Made by a program: the position numbers and the translations under genes. The notes below the pieces were generated by a model. It had not been told where the DNA came from, made no database searches, and saw nothing but the letters and a program-made list of their open reading frames with translations. Below are positions 1-5,225 of a stretch of DNA of 7,434 nucleotides, one piece after another. This DNA comes from Gammaproteobacteria bacterium (GTDB lineage Bacteria > Pseudomonadota > Gammaproteobacteria > HK1): the NCBI GenBank assembly GCA_020444775.1, contig JAGRHX010000281.1:1-7434 (forward strand). Direction: 5' to 3'. Position 1 is the first letter of the stretch. Each line of letters opens with the position of its first letter.

Positions 1-1548
1 ACCTGCCGTCAGGAAGGCGGCGCCGCCTGCATGGCCGATGCCTACGCGCGCGCCACCGGTAAACCGGGTGTGCTGATGGTGACCCGGGCACCCGGCGCCT
101 GCAACGCCTCCATCGGTCTGCACATCGCCCACCAGGACTCGATTCCGCTGGTCGTGCTGGTCGGCCAGATCCCACGCGACGAGGAGTACCGCGAGTCGTT
201 CCAGGAGATCGATTATCACGACTTCTACCGGCCACTGACCAAGTGGGTCGCGCAGGTCGAGGACCCGAGCCGACTGCCAGAGCTGGTCAGCCAGGCCTTC
301 CACCGCGCCACCTCCGGACGGCCGGGGCCGGTGGCGTTGGCACTGCCCGAGGACATGCTGCTCGAGCACGCCGAGGTGGCAGACACGCGACCGTACAAGC
401 GCGTGACGCCGGGAATCGACGCCGAGAGCCTGCAACAGATCGAAAGCCTGCTGCTCAAGGCGCAGCGACCGATCATGATGGTCGGCGGACCGGGCTGGGA
501 CGCCGAGGCCTGCGCCGCCATAGCCGACTTCGCGGAGCGCTTCAAGCTGCCGGTGACCGCCGATTTCCGCTGCATGGACCGCATCGACAACGACAGCCCC
601 TGCTATGTGGGCGATGCCGGCATCGCCCTCAACCCGCTGCTCGGCGAGCGTATCAAGCGGGCCGATCTGGTAATCGCGGTCGGCACCCGGCTCGGTGAGA
701 AGGCGACCGCGGGCTACAGCCTTTTGCGCGCCCCCTGCCCGGAGCAACGCCTGATCCACGTGTTTCCCGATCCCACCGAGCTCGGTCGGGTCTATCAGTG
801 CGATCTGCCGGTCTGCGCCGACGCCGGCGCCTTCGCGCGGGCCACGCGAGGACTGCGCACGCCTGACACGGTGCCGTGGGGCGACTGGTGCGCGCAGGCT
901 CGGGCCGAGCACCTCGCTTACACCGAGAAGGGCGACCCGATGCCCGGGGAGCTGGATCTGGCAGCGGTCATGGCGCATCTGCGCGAGCGTATGCCGCCCC
1001 AGACGATCGTCACCACCGACGCCGGTAACTTCTCCGGCTGGGTGCAACGCCACTATCCGTTTCGCCGCTACCCGAGCCTGCTCGCTCCGGGAAGCGGCGC
1101 GATGGGCTACGGCGTGCCGTCGGCGGTTGCCGCCCGGCTTGCCCACCCGAGCACCCCGGTGCTGGGCTTTTGTGGCGACGGCGGCGTGCTGATGTCCGGC
1201 CAGGAGATCGCGACCGCGATCCATCACGGCATCGACCCGGTGATCATCGTCATCAACAACAACATGTACGGCACCATCCGCATGCACCAGGAGCGGGACT
1301 ACCCGACTCGCGTGCACGCCACCGGTCTGACCAATCCCGAGTTCAGCGACTGGGCGCGAAGCTTCGGCGCGCACGCGGAGCTGGTGTGCAAGACCGAGGA
1401 GTTCGCCCCGGCCCTGGAGCGGGCGCTGGGCGCGGGCCGGCTCGCGCTGCTGGAGCTGCGTATCGATCCCGAGGTGCTGACCACCCGCGCAACCTTGAGC
1501 GCGATCCGGGAACGCGCGCTGGCCGCGCAGGGACAGAGCCGACCATGA
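1..1548 (+). CDS. Thiamine-diphosphate-dependent enzyme, acetolactate synthase-like, 5' truncated
   Basis: The reading frame is open from base 1, so the gene starts upstream; the ATG at 31 is internal. The 515 residues present, against a usual 545-570, suggest about 50 are missing. Numbering from base 1, the start RQEGGAA (residues 3-9) carries the conserved Glu that activates the cofactor aminopyrimidine. An N-terminal TPP domain runs to about 120, a central domain spans about 140-275 (VGG near 161, AVGTRLGE), and the C-terminal domain holds the Mg-diphosphate motif GDGG at 392-395 followed by NNN at 419-421. Such cytosolic enzymes decarboxylate a 2-oxo acid or transfer the resulting carbanion. 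The Glu argues against glyoxylate carboligase, whose E. coli enzyme has Val there. The segment after NNN reads MYGTIRMHQ and lacks the Q-W of biosynthetic acetohydroxyacid synthases, so a catabolic role is more likely. The substrate is unknown. The binding-protein gene follows after 85 bases. Confidence 0.9.
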   Translation, partial: TCRQEGGAACMADAYARATGKPGVLMVTRAPGACNASIGLHIAHQDSIPLVVLVGQIPRDEEYRESFQEIDYHDFYRPLTKWVAQVEDPSRLPELVSQAFHRATSGRPGPVALALPEDMLLEHAEVADTRPYKRVTPGIDAESLQQIESLLLKAQRPIMMVGGPGWDAEACAAIADFAERFKLPVTADFRCMDRIDNDSPCYVGDAGIALNPLLGERIKRADLVIAVGTRLGEKATAGYSLLRAPCPEQRLIHVFPDPTELGRVYQCDLPVCADAGAFARATRGLRTPDTVPWGDWCAQARAEHLAYTEKGDPMPGELDLAAVMAHLRERMPPQTIVTTDAGNFSGWVQRHYPFRRYPSLLAPGSGAMGYGVPSAVAARLAHPSTPVLGFCGDGGVLMSGQEIATAIHHGIDPVIIVINNNMYGTIRMHQERDYPTRVHATGLTNPEFSDWARSFGAHAELVCKTEEFAPALERALGAGRLALLELRIDPEVLTTRATLSAIRERALAAQGQSRP

Positions 1549-1637
1549 TGCCGTGTGGGGCGTGCAGGCCTCGCGTGTGGCTGCGCGCCAGTCGCGCGAC
1601 GGTCTTGCCGAGCGCGAGCCGGGACGGGCGCGCATGA
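1545..1637 (+). CDS. Possible 30-codon bridging ORF (doubtful)
   Basis: A 30-codon frame begins with ATGATG at 1545. Its start overlaps the TGA of the TPP gene (ATGA, 1545-1548), and its own TGA (1635-1637) overlaps the ATG of the binding protein (ATGA, 1634-1637). AGGGA at 1529-1533 lies 11 bases before the first ATG and could serve as a ribosome site. The product would be short, basic and Arg-rich with two Cys (residues 4 and 7), resembling no family I know. Its codons include AGG, CCT and TGT, which are less typical of the neighbouring genes. Open frames of this size are common by chance in GC-rich DNA. If real, it would more likely be a coupling or leader peptide than a working protein. 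Confidence 0.17.
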   Translation: MMPCGACRPRVWLRASRATVLPSASRDGRA

Positions 1638-1729
1638 GCAGCCATATCACACGCCGTGGCGTGCTGCGCGCCGGTCTGTATGCCTGCGCGAGCATCGGTC
1701 CGTGGGTGGTGAGCGCCGACGCCTTGGCC
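1634..1729 (+). other. Twin-arginine signal peptide of the binding protein
   Basis: Residues 1-32 comprise a short polar n-region, the RR pair at residues 7-8, a moderately hydrophobic h-region rich in Ala, Gly and Val, and an A-L-A cleavage site at 30-32. The RR followed by G-V-L-R matches the Tat consensus except for Val in place of Phe. Tat export would imply folding before export; Sec export is also possible. The Cys at residue 18 lies inside the h-region and is not followed by the normal lipobox context, so a lipoprotein is unlikely. Confidence 0.65.
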
Positions 1730-2869
1730 TCGTCCGGGTCCATCCACGTGCTGATCAACAACGACTCGCTACCGGACCCGCTGTTCCGCGCGTTCGCCGA
1801 GCGCAGCGGGGTCGAGGTGCGGGTCAGCCGGGTCGACACCAATCGGCGGATGCTCGACCAGATGCGCTCAGGTGGCCCAGCGGGCACCGCCGACTATGAT
1901 CTGTGCACGCCGTCAGCGAGCCGCGCCCATCAGTGGATGGACGCCGGGCTGCTAGGACCCTGGGACTTCTCGCGTCTGGAGCGTCTGGACAACGTGCACC
2001 CCGCGTTGCTGACACCAGCCGAGCGCGACTGGAGCCGGGACGACCAGGGCCCGCACTGGCTGCCGTCGCTGTGGGGCAGCGAGGGTCTTGCCTGGCGCAC
2101 CGATACCGTCGACATAGAGCCGGGCAGCACCAAGGACCTGGACAGCGACCCGTTCAGCGCATCCAGCGTCGGCTCCAGCGGCGTGGCACCGGATACCAGC
2201 GCCGGCGACCGCTCGCTGGAAGGCATCGTCAGCTACGGTCAGATCTGGAACGAGGCCTGGCAGGGCCGGGTCGTGGCCCGCCCCCGCTCGGTGCTGTTCG
2301 GTGCCGCCTTGTACCTGGAGCACACCGGCGAGCTCGAGCCCGGCGCGGTGTGGAGCTCATACGAGTCCGAGGAGAAGATGAAAGCGGTCTGGGACCGGGT
2401 CACCTGGTGGTGCATCCAGCGCAAGCAGCAGTTCAAGCGCTTTTGGACCAGCGGCGCCGAGCAGAGCGCGGCCCTGCGCAGCGGCGACGTGGCCGTTGCC
2501 CAGGTCTGGGACACGCCCATGCGACGCCTGGCCCGGGACGGTCTGCCGGTCGCCTGGCAGGCGCCAGTCGAGGGCGCGCTGAGCTGGGTGGATGGCTTCT
2601 CGCTGGCGCGCAACGCGCGCAACCTGGACGCGCTCTACGCGCTGATGGATTTCTGCCTCACCCCCGAGGCCGCCGGGCAGGCGATCGACTATCACGGCTA
2701 CAATTCCGCCGTGGCCGGCGCCGCCCAGCACGCCAGCGCCGATTACCGGGAATTCTTCGAGCTGGCCTATCCGGGTGACGCCCTGGACCGGCTGCGACCG
2801 TGGCCGAGCGAACCACAGTGGTTCGCTGTAGCTCGTGTGGCCTATCGCAATCGCTTCATCAACGCCTGA
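1634..2869 (+). CDS. PotD-like ABC transporter substrate-binding protein with Tat-type signal
   Basis: A 411-residue periplasmic binding protein of the spermidine/putrescine (PotD-like) group. The N-terminus has a twin-arginine motif, TRRGVLR (residues 6-12; Val where Phe is usual), a hydrophobic stretch at about 13-26 and a likely cleavage after ALA (30-32). The mature part opens with IHVLINND, the usual first strand. Family-type segments follow: LPSLWGSEGLAWRTD (to about 157), ARPRSVLFGAALYLE, VAVAQVWDTP, LSWVDGFSLARNARN and a C-terminal PSEPQWF. ATG 1634 was chosen because it places the signal motif at residue 6; a GTG at 1553 would add 27 Arg-rich residues, and its only nearby Shine-Dalgarno candidate is too far away. 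The ribosome site at 1634 is weak, which would fit coupling to upstream translation. Residues about 165-199 form a Ser/Asp-rich insert not expected in the family. No permease or ATPase gene is in the window. The ligand is unknown; a polyamine, amino acid or small organic acid is possible. Confidence 0.88.
   Translation: MSSHITRRGVLRAGLYACASIGPWVVSADALASSGSIHVLINNDSLPDPLFRAFAERSGVEVRVSRVDTNRRMLDQMRSGGPAGTADYDLCTPSASRAHQWMDAGLLGPWDFSRLERLDNVHPALLTPAERDWSRDDQGPHWLPSLWGSEGLAWRTDTVDIEPGSTKDLDSDPFSASSVGSSGVAPDTSAGDRSLEGIVSYGQIWNEAWQGRVVARPRSVLFGAALYLEHTGELEPGAVWSSYESEEKMKAVWDRVTWWCIQRKQQFKRFWTSGAEQSAALRSGDVAVAQVWDTPMRRLARDGLPVAWQAPVEGALSWVDGFSLARNARNLDALYALMDFCLTPEAAGQAIDYHGYNSAVAGAAQHASADYREFFELAYPGDALDRLRPWPSEPQWFAVARVAYRNRFINA
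2126..2230 (+). other. Ser/Asp-rich low-complexity insert within the binding protein
   Basis: Residues about 165-199 are dominated by Ser, Asp, Gly and Ala and sit between the conserved WRTDTVDIEPG and SYGQIWNEAW segments. From memory, the usual linker here is only a few residues. The hexamer CCAGCG occurs at 2163, 2175 and 2196, at spacings of 12 and 21 bases, both multiples of three, so slippage could have expanded the region without breaking the frame. It is probably a flexible surface loop near the hinge between lobes. Confidence 0.5.
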
Positions 2870-2888
2870 CGGCCGCGGCCACGGTTCG

Positions 2889-2931
2889 GTCCGCCCTCTC
2901 CGTACACCGGCTTGGTTGGCTGCCGGCGGAC
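2889..2931. repeat. Inverted repeat between binding-protein and sirtuin genes
   Basis: GTCCGCC (2889-2895) and GGCGGAC (2925-2931) are perfect 7-base inverted arms around a 29-base loop. A shorter alternative pairs CCGGC (2907-2911) with GCCGG (2922-2926); the two share bases and so exclude each other. No T-run follows, so this is not an intrinsic terminator. It may be an mRNA structure near the sirtuin start, or chance in GC-rich DNA. Confidence 0.35.
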
Positions 2932-2942
2932 ACGATGTCGGC

Positions 2943-2948
2943 AAGGAG
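2943..2948 (+). promoter_or_regulatory. Ribosome binding site of the sirtuin gene
   Basis: AAGGAG lies 10 bases before the ATG at 2959. It decides between that ATG and an in-frame ATG at 2935, which it follows rather than precedes. Confidence 0.75.
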
Positions 2949-2958
2949 TTGGAACACC

Positions 2959-3708
2959 ATGCAATACAAGGTCGATGAACTCAAGCGGATGCTGTCCGAC
3001 GCGGAACGGGTGGTGATCTTCACCGGCGCCGGCATCAGCACCGAGTCGGGCATACCCGACTTTCGCAGCCCCGGCGGTGTCTGGTCCAAGACCACGCCGA
3101 TCTACTTCGACGAGTTCATGCGCTCGGAGCAGGCCCGACGCGAGGCCTGGCGGCGCAAGTTCGAGACCGACCGGGACATGCTCAGCGCCGAGCCGAACCG
3201 TGGTCACCGGGCGGTGGCCAAGCTCATCGAGAGCGGCAAGGCGATCGCGGTGATCACCCAGAATATCGACGGCCTGCACGAGCGTTCGGGCATTCCCCCG
3301 GAGCAGATCATCGAGCTGCACGGTAACGCCACCTACGCGACCTGTCTGAGCTGCCACAAACGCTTCGAGCTGGAGCCGATCAAGGCGGCCTTCCTGCTCG
3401 ATGAGAGCCTGCCGCACTGTGACGACTGCAACGGCATCGTCAAGACCGCCACCATATCCTTCGGCCAGTCGATGCCGGTGGAGGCCATGCACCGCGCCGA
3501 GTTCGTCACCAACGAGTGCGATCTGTTCATCTCCATCGGCTCGTCGCTGGTGGTGTACCCCGCGGCCGGCTTTCCGATCATGGCCAAGGAGCGCGGCGCT
3601 GGTTATGTGATCGTCAATCGCGACCCCACCGAGCAGGACTCGATCGCGGATCTGGTGATCAATGCCGAGATCGGCGAGGCCTTCGGCGACGCGGTGGGGG
3701 TGAACTAG
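2959..3708 (+). CDS. Sir2-family NAD-dependent protein deacylase (sirtuin)
   Basis: A complete 249-residue cytosolic sirtuin, normal length for a bacterial single-domain member. It would remove acyl groups from lysines using NAD+, releasing nicotinamide and O-acyl-ADP-ribose. Visible motifs in order: GAGIS (23-27) then SGIPDFRS (30-37) for NAD binding, TQNIDGLH (100-107), the catalytic His in ELHGN (His121), four zinc Cys (129, 132, 154, 157), GSSL (194-197) and VNRD (219-222). No Y-x-x-R pair, the mark of SIRT5/CobB-type desuccinylases, is evident in the region after the NAD loop (about 48-72), so a deacetylase or other acyl preference is more likely. His121 and the GAGIS loop argue against SirTM-type ADP-ribosyl sirtuins. 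The start at 2959 fits AAGGAG. The gene lies 89 bases after the binding-protein gene and 225 before the aminotransferase; its target may be a neighbouring enzyme (inference). Confidence 0.93.
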   Translation: MQYKVDELKRMLSDAERVVIFTGAGISTESGIPDFRSPGGVWSKTTPIYFDEFMRSEQARREAWRRKFETDRDMLSAEPNRGHRAVAKLIESGKAIAVITQNIDGLHERSGIPPEQIIELHGNATYATCLSCHKRFELEPIKAAFLLDESLPHCDDCNGIVKTATISFGQSMPVEAMHRAEFVTNECDLFISIGSSLVVYPAAGFPIMAKERGAGYVIVNRDPTEQDSIADLVINAEIGEAFGDAVGVN

Positions 3709-3827
3709 TCGCGCAACACCGACCACACCCGGCTGGAGTCGGCGAATCATGCGCCCGTCAGGACGTCGCGCTCCGGTTAAACTATCGGCCGATTGTCGTG
3801 TTACCAACCTTCTCCCTGCCGCGTCGT

Positions 3828-3846
3828 GGTCCAGGACACCTGGACC
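3828..3846. repeat. Perfect 7-base inverted repeat upstream of the aminotransferase
   Basis: GGTCCAG (3828-3834), a 5-base spacer GACAC, then CTGGACC (3840-3846). In RNA, two G-U pairs (3827/3847 and 3826/3848) could extend the stem to 9. No T-run follows, so a terminator is unlikely. It could be an operator half-site pair or a leader hairpin 88 bases before the start codon. Confidence 0.45.
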
Positions 3847-3859
3847 GTAGCCGATGTCC

Positions 3860-3873
3860 TGCCGACCTCGGCA
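3860..3873. repeat. Compact palindrome upstream of the aminotransferase
   Basis: TGCCGA (3860-3865), CC, then TCGGCA (3868-3873) form a 14-base near-continuous palindrome. The 2-base centre is too tight for a good RNA hairpin, so if functional it would suit a dimeric DNA-binding regulator better. It ends 60 bases before the start codon. Confidence 0.35.
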
Positions 3874-3918
3874 TGCCCGACACAGGGACGTGCCCATGGA
3901 ATCGTCCCCTCAATACCC

Positions 3919-3923
3919 TGGAG
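3919..3923 (+). promoter_or_regulatory. Ribosome binding site of the aminotransferase gene
   Basis: TGGAG, with GGAG at 3920-3923, lies 10 bases before ATG 3934. It supports this start over an in-frame TTG at 3793, which would add 47 residues without family-like character. Confidence 0.6.
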
Positions 3924-3933
3924 TATCCATTGC

Positions 3934-5148
3934 ATGAATGCCCGTTCCGGCCGTCACTTCCTACAGATCCCTGGCCCCAGCAACGTGCCGGATCGGGTCC
4001 TGCGGGCCATCGACAGCCCGACCATCGACCATCGCGGGCCGGAGTTCGCGGCGCTCGGCAGGCGCGTGCTGGAGAAGATCCGCGGTGTGTTCAAGACCAC
4101 CCGGCCGGTGCTCATCTACCCCTCATCGGGCACCGGTGGCTGGGAAGCGGCGATGGTCAACACCCTCAACCCCGGTGACCGGGTGTTGATGTACGAGACC
4201 GGACACTTCGCCGCGCTGTGGCGCGAGGCGGCCGGTCGGCTCGGCCTGCGAGCCGAGGTGATCGAGGGCGAATGGGGCCGGGCGGTGGACCCGGACCGGG
4301 TAGCCGCGCGACTGACCGCGGATCGCGACCACCAGATCAAGGCGGTCTGCGTGGTCCACAACGAGACCTCCACCGCGGTCACCTCGCGCATCGACGCGGT
4401 GCGCGCCGCGCTGGACGCGACCGACCACCCCGCCTTGTTGATGGTCGACACCATCTCCTCGCTGGGCTCCATCGACTACCGACACGACGAATGGGGCGTG
4501 GACGTCAGCATCGGCGGCTCGCAAAAAGGCTTGATGCTGCCACCCGGGCTGGCCTTCAACGCGGTCAGTGACAAGGCGCTGGCCGCGCACCGTAAGGCGA
4601 CGCTGCCCAACGCCTACTGGAACTGGTCGGCGATGCTCGGTCCCAATCAGGACGGTTTCTTTCCCTATACCCCGGCGACCAATCTGCTCTACGGTCTGGA
4701 GACCGCCCTGGACATGCTGTACGAGGAGGGCCTCTCGCAGGTGTTCGCCCGGCACGAACGCTTCGCCGCCGCGGCCCGGCTGGCGGTGCAGACCTGGGGT
4801 CTGCCGCTGATGTGCACGGATCCGGACGCTCACAGCCCGGTGCTGACCGCGGCGCGGATGCCCGAGGGCCACGATGCGGACCGGTTCCGCCAGATCGTCC
4901 TGGAACGCTTCGACATGTCACTGGGCGCGGGTCTGTCCAAGGTCGCCGGCAAGGTCTTCCGCATCGGCCATCTGGGCCATCTCAACGAGCTGAGCCTGAT
5001 GGGCACGCTGGCCGGTGTGGAGATGGGGTTGACGCTGGCCGGGGTGCCGCATCACGGCGGCGGCGTGCAGATCGCCATGCAGTCGCTGACCGGACCACAG
5101 GCCGACGACCGCGCCGCGGTGGCGGCGGATGGACGCGCCGTGGCCTGA
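3934..5148 (+). CDS. Class V PLP aminotransferase, serine-glyoxylate / aspartate-glyoxylate type
   Basis: A complete 404-residue cytosolic fold-type I aminotransferase, normal family length (about 395-410). It opens with the hallmark FLQIPGPSNVPDRVL, followed by TIDHRGPEF. Other landmarks: phosphate-side loop SSGTGGWE (64-71), HNETSTAV (142-149), the PLP-pyridine Asp in MVDTISS (Asp172), the Schiff-base Lys in GGSQKG (Lys198) and the carboxylate-binding Arg in KVFRIGH (Arg343). Enzymes of this type move an amino group to glyoxylate, giving glycine; with serine the other product is hydroxypyruvate, as in the methylotroph serine cycle. Close relatives include alanine-glyoxylate aminotransferase and BhcA, the aspartate-glyoxylate enzyme of the beta-hydroxyaspartate cycle, so the donor cannot be fixed by eye. 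The last 15-20 residues are an Ala/Asp-rich tail. The FAD/Fe-S dehydrogenase follows after 77 bases, probably in the same transcript, and could supply its 2-oxo acid. Confidence 0.92.
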   Translation: MNARSGRHFLQIPGPSNVPDRVLRAIDSPTIDHRGPEFAALGRRVLEKIRGVFKTTRPVLIYPSSGTGGWEAAMVNTLNPGDRVLMYETGHFAALWREAAGRLGLRAEVIEGEWGRAVDPDRVAARLTADRDHQIKAVCVVHNETSTAVTSRIDAVRAALDATDHPALLMVDTISSLGSIDYRHDEWGVDVSIGGSQKGLMLPPGLAFNAVSDKALAAHRKATLPNAYWNWSAMLGPNQDGFFPYTPATNLLYGLETALDMLYEEGLSQVFARHERFAAAARLAVQTWGLPLMCTDPDAHSPVLTAARMPEGHDADRFRQIVLERFDMSLGAGLSKVAGKVFRIGHLGHLNELSLMGTLAGVEMGLTLAGVPHHGGGVQIAMQSLTGPQADDRAAVAADGRAVA

Positions 5149-5178
5149 GCCGGCGTATTCGCGGACCTTCGCGCCCGA

Positions 5179-5196
5179 GCGCAGCGAGGACTGCGC
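5179..5196. repeat. Small hairpin between aminotransferase and dehydrogenase genes
   Basis: GCGCAG (5179-5184), loop CGAGGA, CTGCGC (5191-5196). The stem is six perfect GC-rich pairs without a following T-run, so it is not a standard terminator. It might modestly tune or stabilise the transcript, or be chance. Confidence 0.3.
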
Positions 5197-5208
5197 CCAG
5201 CTAGAGCC

Positions 5209-5216
5209 AGGGGAGA
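5209..5216 (+). promoter_or_regulatory. Ribosome binding site of the FAD/Fe-S dehydrogenase gene
   Basis: AGGGGAGA, a strong Shine-Dalgarno, ends 9 bases before ATG 5226 and fixes the start of the partial gene. Confidence 0.75.
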
Positions 5217-5225
5217 ACGACCGGC

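Larger units (their letters stand above)
3709..3933 (+). other. Longest intergenic gap: possible regulatory region
   Basis: These 225 bases hold no convincing gene. They contain a locally AT-richer patch (GGTTAAACTAT, 3775-3785) and two short inverted repeats described separately. I see no T-run terminator after the sirtuin and no good sigma-70 promoter pair; TAAACT (3778-3783) is a poor -10 match with only a weak -35 upstream. Because it is much longer than the other gaps (77-89 bases), it is the best place in the window for a promoter or operator driving the aminotransferase and dehydrogenase. No glycine-riboswitch core was recognised. Confidence 0.45.

Noticed and set aside
1..1548. Glyoxylate carboligase, which the glyoxylate aminotransferase neighbour might suggest
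   Set aside because: The conserved Glu is present at the position where E. coli glyoxylate carboligase has Val.
1591..1600. Ten-base perfect palindrome GTCGCGCGAC as an operator
   Set aside because: Short GC palindromes are frequent in DNA of this composition, and nothing around it supports a promoter.
1553..1633. GTG at 1553 as the start of the binding protein
   Set aside because: It would put 27 Arg-rich residues before a good twin-arginine signal, and the nearest AGGGA is about 19 bases away.
2959..3708. SirTM-type ADP-ribosylating sirtuin linked to lipoylated GcvH-like protein and macrodomain
   Set aside because: The catalytic His and standard GAGIS loop are present, and no macrodomain, GcvH-like or lipoate-ligase gene is in the window.
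3755..3783. Sigma-70 promoter with CCGTCA and TAAACT
   Set aside because: The -35 matches only three of six bases and the -10 four of six, which is no better than expected by chance over this length.
3828..3846. Rho-independent terminator after the sirtuin
   Set aside because: The hairpin is real on paper but is not followed by a run of T, and it lies 120 bases downstream of the stop.
2842..3897. Long open frame (351 codons) on the minus strand opposite the sirtuin
   Set aside because: Its translation has no recognisable family and mirrors the codon pattern of the well-supported sirtuin on the plus strand. Long antisense frames are common in GC-rich genes.
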